Of a stretch of DNA of 64,000 bases, positions 24,623 to 34,047 are shown in pieces. The stretch comes from Agromyces rhizosphaerae (GTDB taxonomy: Bacteria > Actinomycetota > Actinomycetes > Actinomycetales > Microbacteriaceae). The position numbers and the translations under genes were made by a program. The stretch spans positions 1,860,001 to 1,924,000 of the forward strand of contig NZ_BSDP01000001.1 of the NCBI RefSeq assembly GCF_027925245.1, given 5' to 3'. The notes below the pieces were generated by a model, which saw nothing but the letters and a program-made list of their open reading frames with translations, was not told the DNA's origin and ran no database searches. Every line of letters starts with the position of its first letter. Within the stretch, counting starts at the first letter, position 1.

Positions 24623-25195
24623 TTGACCAATCAGGATCCGGATGCGGGTGTTCGTCCCAGTTTGGACGAACTTCGCGAGCGGGCTCTCTGGATCATCCAG
24701 CAGGTTCTCGTGCCGATTCCGGTACGAGTCCGGGCGCTGGTCCCGATGAAATCAGTCGGTGACGCCTACGAGGAGCTCGCCGAAGCGCTGCGGGACGAAG
24801 ATGTCGACACGCTCACTGAACGACTCGACGATATTCGGACTTACGCCGAGGCGCTCGTGGAGAGCGCCCGCACCGTGCAGGCAACGGTGGTCGACTACGC
24901 AGTCGAGCGGGGGCTCCATTTGGATCCTGAGGATGTAGATCGATGGAGCGAACCGGAACTTTCAGCGCGTGTAGGCCTGAAGCACCGCGAGGCTGCACAC
25001 AACATTGTCACGTACACCCTCTACTCGCGTCCCGGCAATGAACTGATCGGAGAGGTTACTGGTTCCGCCTCAAGTTCGTATCTCGAAGCAATGGACCTCG
25101 CACAGGACGAGGCGAATGCGCGCGGTGTGCAGATCAGTGTCCTTGGCGACAGGGGGTCAGTCGGCTTCGCCAGCCCTAAGGCGGGCTACCCGTAG
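24623..25195 (+). CDS. Hypothetical protein (island)
   Basis: This 190-residue soluble, acidic protein is read from a TTG start; GGAGG (24608-24612) lies 10 nt upstream and no ATG/GTG start fits as well. The first about 100 residues are predicted helical (DELRERALWIIQQ, DAYEELAEALRDEDVDTLTERL). The C-terminal 70 contain alternating strands (AHNIVTYTLYSRPGNELIGEV, GVQISVLGD). No family is recognised. It is divergent from the SIR2 operon and may share its control region (24481-24622). The stretch 25196-25453 after it shows no gene. Confidence 0.6.
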   Translation: MTNQDPDAGVRPSLDELRERALWIIQQVLVPIPVRVRALVPMKSVGDAYEELAEALRDEDVDTLTERLDDIRTYAEALVESARTVQATVVDYAVERGLHLDPEDVDRWSEPELSARVGLKHREAAHNIVTYTLYSRPGNELIGEVTGSASSSYLEAMDLAQDEANARGVQISVLGDRGSVGFASPKAGYP

Positions 25196-25453
25196 ACAAA
25201 CGGGCGCTTGTCAGAAGTACCCTAGCTGCCGGTCGGCCGACTCCTGCTGCAATCGTGTGGGTCCTCAGGTGCCCGATCGGCCTTGCCTCGTTCGGGAGTT
25301 TGTACGTGTGCAGGCAGCCGGCACCGTCGTGGAGGGAGGCAGCCCGCCCGCGCCGGCGTTTTGACGGTGGCTCCGACCGGCATGAATCCGGCGACTCATC
25401 GATCTTCAGGCGAAAGTTCTCTCGGATTCGCGGCCGATGTGGGCTACTGGCTG

Positions 25454-27037
25454 TCAATGCGCCACCACCGCGGAGTACCGCGCCACCAACTCGCGCTTGA
25501 GCACCTTGCCGCTGGCACCCAGCGGCAGCTCGGCGACGAAGTCGATGTGGCGGGGGTACTTGTAGGCGGCCATGCGCTCCTGGGCCCAGGCGATGAGCTC
25601 GGCCTCGGTGACGGATGCGCCGGGCTCGAGCACGGCCGCGGCGTTGACCTCCTGGCCGCGGGTCTCATCTGAGAGGCCGAAGACGGCGATGTTGGCGACG
25701 TCGGGGTGCTGGATGAGCACGGCCTCGACCTCGCTCGGGTAGACGTTGTAGCCGTTGCGCACGATCATGTCCTTCTTGCGGTCGCAGATCGTGATGTAGT
25801 CGTCGTCGTCCTTCGTGCCGATGTCGCCGGTGCGGAACCAGCCGTCGGTGAACGCCGCCTCCGTGGCATCCGGCATCGCCAAATAGCCCGCGAACAGCGC
25901 GTGCCCGCGCACCACGATCTCGCCGGCCTCGCCGTGCGGCAGCAGCACGATTTGATCCTCGACCTCGGCGTCGGCGATCTCCACGTCGACGCCCCAGAGC
26001 GGGGTGCCGACCGTGCCGGGGCGGGTGGGCACGCCGACCGAGTTGAACGCCACGGTCGGCGACGTCTCGGTCAGCCCGTACCCCTCGTGCACCTCGGCAC
26101 CGAACGTGCGCTCGAACTCCTCGAGCACGCTCACCGGCAGCGCCGCCCCGCCCGACACGGCGAAGCGCAGCTGCGGGTGCTCCGACTGCCGGCGCGCCGC
26201 GTGCAGCAGCGCGATGTACATGGTCGGCACGGCCGTGAACAGCGTCGCGCCGTGCTTCGTCATGAGCGCGAGCGCCTCGTCGGCGTCGAACTTCGGCAGC
26301 AGGATGATCGCCGCGCCCTTGCGGAACGAGATGTTCAGCACCGACATCTGCCCATAGGTATGGAACAGGGGCAGGCCGCCGAAGAGCACGTCGTCGCTCT
26401 GCAGCGGGAACGTGTCGATGAGGTTCGTGTTGACCTGCTCGATCATGCCGAGGTGCATGCCGACCGCGCCCTTCGGCTTGCCGGTCGTGCCGCTCGTGTA
26501 GAGCACCGTGGCGGCGTCCATCGGCGAGACCGACGCGTAGCGCTCGATGGGCACGGCGACGGATGCCTCGTCCTCCAGCCGCGGCACCGGAACCTGGTCC
26601 TTCATGGCCTCGGGCAGCAGCACCGAGACCATCGGCACGCCCGCACGCGCGGCGGCCGCCCCGGCCTCCTGCAGCATCGGCGCGGCGACGACCGCGAGCT
26701 TCGCGCCCGAGTCGCGCAGCACGTACTCGATCTCGTCGGCCTTGAACAGCAGGTGCACGGGCACGACGACCGCACCGAGCGAGAGCACCGCGTAGTAGAC
26801 GCGCGGGAAGTCGGGCACGTTCGGCACGATCATCGCGACGCGGTCGCCCGGGCCGATGCCGCGGTCGCGCAGGGCGCCGGCGTAGGCGCGGGTCTGGCGC
26901 CACAGGTCGCCGTACGTGGTCTTCTCGTCGTTCCAGATGAGGGCGACGTTGTCGGGCATGCGGTGCGCGGTCTCGGAGAGGATCGCCGCGATCGACATGG
27001 TCGCGCGGCCGTAGCCGTCGATGATGCGGTCGGTCAT
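25454..27037 (-). CDS. Acyl-CoA synthetase (AMP-dependent, long-chain-fatty-acid-CoA ligase type)
   Basis: This 527-residue ANL-superfamily ligase has the P-loop YTSGTTGKPKG (180-190), GYGLTET, the TGD motif in FRTGDIG, the hinge DRKKDMIVRNGYNVYP and a C-terminal catalytic Lys in GASGKVLKREL. It activates a carboxylic acid to its CoA ester with ATP. The acid is unknown. ATG 27037 overlaps the acyl-CoA dehydrogenase stop (ATGA). It is the last gene of the 29423-25454 operon controlled by operator copy 3. It is the first high-GC gene to the right of the island. Confidence 0.92.
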   Translation of the reverse strand: MTDRIIDGYGRATMSIAAILSETAHRMPDNVALIWNDEKTTYGDLWRQTRAYAGALRDRGIGPGDRVAMIVPNVPDFPRVYYAVLSLGAVVVPVHLLFKADEIEYVLRDSGAKLAVVAAPMLQEAGAAAARAGVPMVSVLLPEAMKDQVPVPRLEDEASVAVPIERYASVSPMDAATVLYTSGTTGKPKGAVGMHLGMIEQVNTNLIDTFPLQSDDVLFGGLPLFHTYGQMSVLNISFRKGAAIILLPKFDADEALALMTKHGATLFTAVPTMYIALLHAARRQSEHPQLRFAVSGGAALPVSVLEEFERTFGAEVHEGYGLTETSPTVAFNSVGVPTRPGTVGTPLWGVDVEIADAEVEDQIVLLPHGEAGEIVVRGHALFAGYLAMPDATEAAFTDGWFRTGDIGTKDDDDYITICDRKKDMIVRNGYNVYPSEVEAVLIQHPDVANIAVFGLSDETRGQEVNAAAVLEPGASVTEAELIAWAQERMAAYKYPRHIDFVAELPLGASGKVLKRELVARYSAVVAH

Positions 27038-28296
27038 GTCAGGGTGCCTTTCGTCGTCGTTGACGTGCCGGGGAAGGGCCAGGCGGGGTCGCGCAGCTGT
27101 GCGCGCCCCAGGGAGTTCAGGTGCACCTCGTCGGGGCCGTCGGCGAGGCGCAGGGTACGGGCGGCAGCGTACATCTCGGCGAGCGGGTGGTCGCTCGAGA
27201 CTCCACCGCCCCCGTGCAGCTGCATCGCGCGGTCGAGGATGCCCTGCACGGTGCCGGGCACGGCGATCTTGATCGACTGGATCTCGGTCATCGCCTGCCG
27301 GTTGCCGACGGTGTCCATGAGCCACGCGGTCTTCAGCACGAGCAGGCGCATGGCCTCGAGCTCGACGCGCGAACGGGCGATCCACTCGCGCACCACGCCC
27401 TGCTCGGCGAGCGGCCGGCCGAACGCGACCCGCGACCCGGCGCGCTCGCGCATCAGCTCGATGGCGCGCTCGCCCATGCCGATGAGGCGCATGCAGTGGT
27501 GGATGCGACCGGGCCCGAGCCGCGCCTGCGCCATCGCGAACCCCTCGCCCTCGCCGCCGAGCAGGTTCGACACCGGCACGCGCACGTCGTGGAACGCGAC
27601 CTCCGCGTGCCCGCCGTGGTCGCGGTCGTCGTAGCCGAACACGGTGAGCGGCCGCACGACCTCGACGCCGGGGGCGTCACGGGGCACGAGCACCATCGAC
27701 TGCTGGCGATGGCGCGGAGCATCCGGGTCGGTCTTGCCCATCACGATGAACAGCGTCGCGTCGGGGTTCATCGCCCCGGTCGACCACCACTTGCGCCCCG
27801 AGATCACGAACTCGTCGCCGTCGCGGCGGATGCGGGTGGCGATGTTCGTCGCATCCGACGACGCGACCTCGGGCTCGGTCATGCAGAAGGCCGAGCGGAT
27901 GCGCGCATCGAGCAGCGGGGCCAGCCACTCGTCGCGCTGCGAAGCCGTGCCGAAGTCGTTGAGCAGCTCCATGTTGCCCGTGTCGGGCGCGGCGCAGTTC
28001 ATCGCGACCGGCGCGAGCTTCGGGCTGCGCCCGCTGAGCTCGGCAACGGGGGCGTAGTCGAGGTTCGACAATCCTGCGCTTCCGTCGTCGCGGGTGCCGG
28101 GCAGGAACAGGTTCCACAGCCCGCGCTCGCGGGCCGCCCGCCGCAGGTCGTCGACGACCGGGCGGAAGCCCCACTCGTCGGGCGTCGCCGCGAGCTGCTC
28201 CGCGAGCACCGGCTCCGCGGGCAGCACCTCCTCGTCGAGGAACCGGCGGGTCTCGTCGGCGACGGCGGCGGCGCGGGCGCTGGGCGCGAAGTCCAT
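27034..28296 (-). CDS. Acyl-CoA dehydrogenase (ACAD10/11-FadE-like)
   Basis: This 420-residue flavoprotein has AFCMTEPEVASSDATNI (about 134-150; FAD and substrate loop), FVISGRKWWSTGAMNPDA, and R..FGRPLAEQG. The catalytic-Glu region is not a classical EG motif but LHGGGGVSSDHPLAEMYAAARTLRLADGPDEVH, as in ACAD10/11-type enzymes. It introduces an alpha-beta double bond into an acyl-CoA. Its start overlaps the upstream phosphotransferase stop (TGATG). Human ACAD10/11 fuse these two activities; here they are separate adjacent genes. Confidence 0.9.
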   Translation of the reverse strand: MDFAPSARAAAVADETRRFLDEEVLPAEPVLAEQLAATPDEWGFRPVVDDLRRAARERGLWNLFLPGTRDDGSAGLSNLDYAPVAELSGRSPKLAPVAMNCAAPDTGNMELLNDFGTASQRDEWLAPLLDARIRSAFCMTEPEVASSDATNIATRIRRDGDEFVISGRKWWSTGAMNPDATLFIVMGKTDPDAPRHRQQSMVLVPRDAPGVEVVRPLTVFGYDDRDHGGHAEVAFHDVRVPVSNLLGGEGEGFAMAQARLGPGRIHHCMRLIGMGERAIELMRERAGSRVAFGRPLAEQGVVREWIARSRVELEAMRLLVLKTAWLMDTVGNRQAMTEIQSIKIAVPGTVQGILDRAMQLHGGGGVSSDHPLAEMYAAARTLRLADGPDEVHLNSLGRAQLRDPAWPFPGTSTTTKGTLT

Positions 28297-29423
28297 CAGG
28301 CGTCCTCCTCGAGCGCGCGCAGGCCGTAGCGCGCGAGCGGCGCGACGAGGTTGCCGATGCCGTCGAACCCGGGCCCGAGCGTCTCGCCGGCCTCGTGCCG
28401 GTAGTGGATGCCCTCGAGGATGATCGCGAGCTTCAGCGCCGCGAACGCGAGGTACCACGACAGCGACGGCAGGCGGATGCCCCTGAGCTCGGCGTACCTC
28501 GCGCACAGCTCGTCGAACTCGGGATACCCGACGGCCGGGTCGATGGCCGTGAGGCCGAGGTCGGGCGAGCCGAGGCCGACCTCGGCGAGGTTCCAGTAGA
28601 GGCCGAGCAGCCCGAGGTCGGCGAGCGAGTCGCCGATGGTCGCCATCTCCCAGTCGAGGATCGCCGCGACGCTCGCGCGGCCGCCGGCGTCTTGCGCGAC
28701 GAGCACGTTGTCGAGCCGGAAGTCGCCGTGCAGCAGCGACGTGAATCTGGTCTCGGGGATGTCGTTCGCGATGCGGTCGAGCAGCCGGTCGAGGTCGGGC
28801 AGGTCGCGGCTGCGCGAGCCGTCGTACTGCTGCCCCCACCGGCGCACCTGGCGCGCGAGGTACCCGTCGGGCCGGCCGAAGTCGGCGAGGCCCACGTCGG
28901 CCGGGTCGAGCTCGTGCAGCGCGGCGAGCGTCTCGACGAGGCGGAAGCCCAGGCCGTTGAGCGTCTCGGGGTCGAAGCCGGCGTTGTCGGCCGCGGTGCG
29001 CAGGATGCGTCCCTCGACCAGTTCCATCAGGTAGAAGTCGGTGCCGACGCCAGCGGTGCCGTCGGTGTCGTCGACGAGCACGTAGGCGGCGGGCACGGGC
29101 ACGTCGGTGCCGGCGAGCGCGGAGATGATGCGGAACTCGCGGCCCATGTCGTGCGCGGTGCGCAGCACGTGTCCGAGCGGCGGGCGGCGCAGCACCATCG
29201 GGCGGGCGCCGCCGTCGATGCGGTACGTGAGGTTGGACTTGCCGCCGGCGAGGAGCGTGGCCGTCAGCGCGCCGTCGAGCGGGTCTGCGCCGAGCAGGTC
29301 GGGGCGGTGGTCGGCGAGCCAGGCGCGCAGCGCGACCGGGTCGACCCCGGCGGGTGCGGCCGTGTCGACCGCCGCCGCGGTGCGGGTGCCGCGCTCGGCG
29401 GTGGGCGCCAGTGCTTCGTCCAC
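28296..29423 (-). CDS. Aminoglycoside-phosphotransferase-fold kinase (ACAD10/11 N-domain-like)
   Basis: This 375-residue APH-fold protein has GGKSNLTYRID (nucleotide loop), the catalytic LLHGDFRLDNVL (Brenner motif) and ILDWEMATIGDSLADLG (metal-binding Asp). Homologues beside acyl-CoA dehydrogenases phosphorylate 4-hydroxyacyl-CoA in the breakdown of 4-hydroxy acids and lactones by ACAD10/11-type enzymes. An antibiotic-resistance role is unlikely. The start is GTG 29423 with GGGAGGA upstream. It is the first gene of the operon behind operator copy 3. Confidence 0.88.
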   Translation of the reverse strand: MDEALAPTAERGTRTAAAVDTAAPAGVDPVALRAWLADHRPDLLGADPLDGALTATLLAGGKSNLTYRIDGGARPMVLRRPPLGHVLRTAHDMGREFRIISALAGTDVPVPAAYVLVDDTDGTAGVGTDFYLMELVEGRILRTAADNAGFDPETLNGLGFRLVETLAALHELDPADVGLADFGRPDGYLARQVRRWGQQYDGSRSRDLPDLDRLLDRIANDIPETRFTSLLHGDFRLDNVLVAQDAGGRASVAAILDWEMATIGDSLADLGLLGLYWNLAEVGLGSPDLGLTAIDPAVGYPEFDELCARYAELRGIRLPSLSWYLAFAALKLAIILEGIHYRHEAGETLGPGFDGIGNLVAPLARYGLRALEEDA

Positions 29424-29479
29424 GTCTCGTCCTCCCGGCCGGGCCGCGTCGTCGCGGGATCCCGGTGTCGAGAGACTAG

Positions 29480-29499
29480 CATACCGCCCGGTCGGTTTA
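29480..29499 (-). promoter_or_regulatory. TetR-type operator, copy 3 (kinase-dehydrogenase-ligase operon)
   Basis: The + strand reads CATACCGCCCGGTCGGTTTA, the closest to a full palindrome of the four copies. On the minus strand its end overlaps a TATGCT -10 box (29478-29483), so a bound repressor would block RNA polymerase directly. The remaining bases between 29424 and 29598 show no gene. Confidence 0.7.
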
Positions 29500-29598
29500 T
29501 TGTGAGCGACGTGTGCGGACCGGGCGCGCGGGCGTTCCGCGGCGGGCTGGGGCGGCGGTTCAGGCCGGTAGGCGCCGTCGGTCAGCCCGGCGGCGAGC

Positions 29599-30081
29599 TC
29601 AGCCCTCGCCGCCGGCGACGACGAGCTCGCGCTCCATCGCCACCCGCAGCGTGGCCGGCACCGGCGTCGGCCGGCGCGACTCGCGGTCGACGAACACGTG
29701 CACGAAGCGCCCGGTCGCGAGCAGTTCGGCGTCGGATGCCCGGAAGATGCCGGTCTCCCACGTCACGCTCGACGTGCCCAGGCGCCCGATGCGCACGCCC
29801 ACCTCGAGCACGTCGGGGTAGGCGCCCGACGCGTGGTAGTCGCACGACGAGCTCACCACGAGTCCGATCGCGTCGCCCTGCTCGATGTCGAGCCCGCGCG
29901 CGATCATCCAGGCGTTCACCGCGCTGTCCATCGCCGCGTAGTAGACGACGTTGTTCACGTGCCCGTACACGTCGTTGTCGTTCCACCTCGTCGGGAACGA
30001 CGCCAGGTGGCCGTAGTCGGCTGGGCGAGGCATCCGCTCGCCCTCTGCCGTGCCGGCGCTCGCCGGGCGCGTGCCGCTCAT
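29599..30081 (-). CDS. Acyl-CoA thioesterase (hot-dog fold, 4HBT/FadM-like)
   Basis: This 160-residue hot-dog thioesterase has FPTRWNDNDVYGHVNNVVYYAAMDSAVNAW (about 30-59), whose Asp and HVNN elements form the active site of the 4-hydroxybenzoyl-CoA thioesterase group, followed by CDYHASGAYPDVLEVGVRIGRLG. It hydrolyses acyl-CoA esters. ATG 30081 overlaps the upstream regulator stop by 4 nt, so both are co-transcribed from the QsdR-like regulator promoter. Confidence 0.9.
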   Translation of the reverse strand: MSGTRPASAGTAEGERMPRPADYGHLASFPTRWNDNDVYGHVNNVVYYAAMDSAVNAWMIARGLDIEQGDAIGLVVSSSCDYHASGAYPDVLEVGVRIGRLGTSSVTWETGIFRASDAELLATGRFVHVFVDRESRRPTPVPATLRVAMERELVVAGGEG

Positions 30082-30758
30082 CGCCCGAGCACCAGCGCGA
30101 ACGCGTCGCGCGCCTTGGCAGCGTCGGGTTCGTCGCCCGTGATGAGGTCGGCGTAGATGAACGACTCGGCGATGCGCGCGAGCAGGTACGCCAGGTCGGC
30201 CGTCGGCAGCGGTGGCGCGTAGGTGCCGCGCACGGCCTCCTCGTCGATCGCGGTCTCGATGACGACGCGCAGCCGGCGCTGGATCTCGCTGTCTGCGGTC
30301 GTGAGCAGCCGCAGCGCGCGGGCGGGCTCGCGGGTGAGGAAGGTGCGGAAGTAGTCGGCGTCGATCAGGGCGTCGACGAACGCGCTCAGCAGCTCGACCA
30401 GGCGCGCGGGGCCGTGCAGCTCGGGGTGGTCGGCGCGGTCGAGGGTCGGGATCGCGAGCGACCAGAGCACCTCGCTGAGCAGCGCGTCGCGGTTGCCGAC
30501 CCAGCGGAACAGCGACGTGCGGTCGACGCCGAGGTCGGCCGCGAGCGCGCCCATGTCGATGCGCGACCCGGCGATGAACTCGTGCCGCGCGGCCCGGAAG
30601 GCCCGCAGCGCGTCGGCGTGCGGTTCGCCCGACATGCCGAGGCGATCGCTGAGCCGGGTCGGCACGGCGCGCACGGCCACGAGCCCGAGACGAGGGGCGG
30701 ATGCCTCGTCGGCGGCCGGTTCCGCGGGTCGTGTGCCCGTGGCATCCGTCGTCGTCAT
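30078..30758 (-). CDS. TetR-family regulator, QsdR-like
   Basis: The protein has 226 residues. HTH elements ARHEFIAGSRIDMGALAADLGVDRTSLFRWVGNRDALLSEVLWSL (about 55-100) match the QsdR branch of TetR regulators, whose C-terminal domain follows. In Rhodococcus, QsdR controls a lactone-degradation operon. ATG 30758 was chosen because the residues further upstream would read through the promoter. The inverted repeat at 30813-30838, between this gene and the divergent acyl-CoA dehydrogenase gene, is its likely operator. Confidence 0.85.
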   Translation of the reverse strand: MTTTDATGTRPAEPAADEASAPRLGLVAVRAVPTRLSDRLGMSGEPHADALRAFRAARHEFIAGSRIDMGALAADLGVDRTSLFRWVGNRDALLSEVLWSLAIPTLDRADHPELHGPARLVELLSAFVDALIDADYFRTFLTREPARALRLLTTADSEIQRRLRVVIETAIDEEAVRGTYAPPLPTADLAYLLARIAESFIYADLITGDEPDAAKARDAFALVLGR

Positions 30759-30812
30759 CGCCGCTCCTCTCACCGGTTCGCAGCCCCACTGTAACCCGGC
30801 CGCTGGACAAGT

Positions 30813-30838
30813 GTGCAACAATCCGTAGAATGTTGCAC
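30813..30838. promoter_or_regulatory. Inverted-repeat operator GTGCAAC-N12-GTTGCAC
   Basis: GTGCAAC (30813-30819) and GTTGCAC (30832-30838) are perfect complements, and pairing extends inward with one mismatch (CAAT/ATGT side). It sits in the 127-bp divergent region between the QsdR-like gene and the acyl-CoA dehydrogenase gene. A TetR dimer here could control both directions. Confidence 0.7.
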
Positions 30839-30885
30839 GCCCCGACCGGGGATGCACCGACGACGCTGTCGAGAGGACGCCGACG

Positions 30886-32088
30886 ATGACCGACCAGATG
30901 ACCACGCTGACCGAGACCCCGCTGCTCGCGGCGGACTTCTACGGGTTCCAGTCGACGCTCACGCCTGAGGAGCAGGCGTCGCTCGGCCGCATCCGCGCCT
31001 TCCTCGAGGGGGAGCTGAAGCCCATCGCCGACGAGTACTGGGACCGCGCCGAGAGCGCCGTGCACCTCATTCCCCGCTTCGCCGAACTCGGCGTCTTCGG
31101 CGCCGCCTGGCCCGAGACCCGCCAGTTCGAGAACAGCGAGCTGTACCGGGCGTGGGTCGCGCTCGAGATCGCGCGGGTCGATCCGTCGAGCTGCACGCTC
31201 GTGGGCGTGCACAACGGGCTCGGCATGACCTCGATCGCCGTCGGCGGCTCGGAGGAGCAGAAGGCCGAGTGGATGGGCCCGATGGCGCGGGGCGAGGTCA
31301 TCGGCGCGTTCGGGCTCACCGAGCCGGGGCACGGCTCCGACACCGCGCGCGGGCTGGAGACCACCGCCACCCGCCGCGGCGACGAGTGGGTGCTGAACGG
31401 CGCCAAGCGCTGGATCGGCAACGCCACCTTCGCCGACATGGTCATCATCTGGGCGCGTGACACCGCCGACGACCAGGTCAAGGGCTTCATCGTGCGCACG
31501 CCCGCGATCGGGTTCACCGCGACGAAGATCGAGCGGAAGCAGTCGCTGCGCGGCGTGCAGAACGCCGACATCGTGCTCGAGGACGTCGTCGTGCCCGAGC
31601 GCGATCGCCTGCAGCGCATCGACTCGTTCCGCGACCTCGCCGTCGTGCTGCGCCTCACCCGCGCCGGCGTCGCCTGGCAGGCCATCGGCGTCGCCGTCGG
31701 CGCCTACGAGGCCGCGCTCGCCTACTCGAAGGAGCGCGTGCAGTTCGGCAAGCCGATCGCGTCGTACCAGCTCACCCAGGAGAAGCTCGCCACCGCGCTG
31801 TCGAACATCACCGCGTCGATCGCGATGTGCGTGCGCCTCGCCGAGATGGAGGGCGAGGGCGAGCAGCACGACCACCACTCCGCCATGGCCAAGGCGTTCA
31901 CGACCAAAATGATGCGCGAGACCGTCGCGCTCTGCCGCGAGATCGCGGGCGGCAACGGCATCCAGCTCGACCACGGGCTCGCACGGTTCTTCGCCGACGC
32001 CGAGGCCGTCTACACGTTCGAGGGCACGTACGACATGAACCAGCTCATCGTCGGCCGCGCCATCACGGGCATCGCGGCGTTCCGCTGA
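30886..32088 (+). CDS. Acyl-CoA dehydrogenase (glutaryl-CoA dehydrogenase-like)
   Basis: The protein has 400 residues. GAFGLTEPGHGSDTA (about 139-153) and NGAKRWIGNATFADM are the flavin-binding strands, R..QFGKPIASYQLTQEKLA follows, and the C-terminal FEGTYDMNQLIVGRAITGIAAF holds the expected catalytic Glu. The pattern is close to glutaryl-CoA dehydrogenases but could serve other short acyl-CoAs. It is divergent from the QsdR-like gene and is followed by a thiolase gene after 91 nt. Confidence 0.9.
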   Translation: MTDQMTTLTETPLLAADFYGFQSTLTPEEQASLGRIRAFLEGELKPIADEYWDRAESAVHLIPRFAELGVFGAAWPETRQFENSELYRAWVALEIARVDPSSCTLVGVHNGLGMTSIAVGGSEEQKAEWMGPMARGEVIGAFGLTEPGHGSDTARGLETTATRRGDEWVLNGAKRWIGNATFADMVIIWARDTADDQVKGFIVRTPAIGFTATKIERKQSLRGVQNADIVLEDVVVPERDRLQRIDSFRDLAVVLRLTRAGVAWQAIGVAVGAYEAALAYSKERVQFGKPIASYQLTQEKLATALSNITASIAMCVRLAEMEGEGEQHDHHSAMAKAFTTKMMRETVALCREIAGGNGIQLDHGLARFFADAEAVYTFEGTYDMNQLIVGRAITGIAAFR

Positions 32089-32179
32089 GCGTGCATCCAG
32101 TGGCATCCGTCACCCTTGACCCAGACCCCGCAGGCGCGGTCGCCGGCCTGCGGGAACCCCGACCCGAAGGAGCATCCGC

Positions 32180-33403
<1,224 letters not shown>

Positions 33404-33411
33404 GGGCTGCG

Positions 33412-33437
33412 GGGCGGTCCGTTGGGTCGGGCCGCCC
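33412..33437. terminator. Hairpin between convergent thiolase and kinase genes
   Basis: GGGCGGTCCG (33412-33421) pairs with CGGGCCGCCC (33428-33437) at nine of ten positions with a 6-nt loop. It lies in the 42-bp gap between the ends of two convergent genes and could stop transcription both ways. Confidence 0.5.
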
Positions 33438-33445
33438 GCGCCGCA

Positions 33446-33925
33446 TCAGGCGCGGCCGAGGATGCGCGCGACGATGAGCTCGGGCGACTCGTCGGGGCCG
33501 ATGCGCTGCTCCTCGACGAAGGCGAGCGGCTGCCAGCCGTGGTACCACTCGCGCATCTCATCGACGCCGAACTCGTTGGCCAGCGGACGCGTCGCGTGCC
33601 GTCGCGCGGTCTCGTCGAAGTCGAGGTCGAACGCGAAGAACCGGGCGTCCGTCGAGTGCGCGGCGATGCGTTCGATCATCTCGCCGTAGCGGTGGGTGCT
33701 CAGGATGCCCTCGAGGATGACGTGGTCGCCGCGACGGAGGCAGTGCACCGCCGCGAGCTCGAGCAGCTCGGCGTGCGCCATGTCGTTGTGGTCCGACTCG
33801 CGGTAGACCTCGCGGCGGAAGTGGTCCTGCCCGAGATTCGCGGTCGGCCCCTCGAGCTCGGCCTGCAGCAGGCGCGCGACGGTGCTCTTCCCCGACCCCG
33901 AGTTGCCGCGCAGCACGATCAGCAC
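33446..33925 (-). CDS. P-loop kinase, AAA/zeta-toxin-like
   Basis: This 159-residue P-loop protein has LIVLRGNSGSGKSTVARLLQ (Walker A near residue 8), DHFRREVYRESDH, HVILEGILSTHRYGEMI and a Lid with R..TRP. The family includes small-molecule kinases and zeta-toxin relatives; the substrate is unknown. GTG 33925 was chosen. It lies 7 nt after a TAGTCT -10 box and begins right at the first beta-strand. The longer frame from ATG 33979 would start inside a palindromic repeat. Confidence 0.75.
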   Translation of the reverse strand: MLIVLRGNSGSGKSTVARLLQAELEGPTANLGQDHFRREVYRESDHNDMAHAELLELAAVHCLRRGDHVILEGILSTHRYGEMIERIAAHSTDARFFAFDLDFDETARRHATRPLANEFGVDEMREWYHGWQPLAFVEEQRIGPDESPELIVARILGRA

Positions 33926-33968
33926 AGTGGGGAGACTAGCGCCATCACTCCGCGCGTGTCGCCCCCAA

Positions 33969-34026
33969 CGAGTCGTCATGAAGTGTCGTTATCCATGCTC
34001 GGAGTCCGACATTTCATGACGACTCG
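33969..34026. repeat. Palindromic repeat, CGAGTCGTCATG family, copy 1
   Basis: CGAGTCGTCATGAAGTGTCG (33969-33988) and CGACATTTCATGACGACTCG (34007-34026) are complementary at 19 of 20 positions, with an 18-nt loop beginning TTATCC. A second copy lies at 40163-40219. It sits between two minus-strand genes, downstream of the MaoC gene. Confidence 0.75.
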
Positions 34027-34047
34027 GGAATCGAGAACGCGAGTCAG

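Noticed and set aside
17647..25453. Prophage or integrative element with attachment sites
   Set aside because: No integrase, transposase, tRNA or matching direct repeats could be found at the compositional borders.
28296..29423. Aminoglycoside resistance gene
   Set aside because: The phosphotransferase fold is shared, but the overlap with an acyl-CoA dehydrogenase gene and the family resemblance point to acyl-CoA metabolism.
33926..33979. ATG 33979 as start of the P-loop kinase
   Set aside because: It lies inside a palindromic repeat and adds 18 residues before the first strand; GTG 33925 has a -10 box at the right distance.
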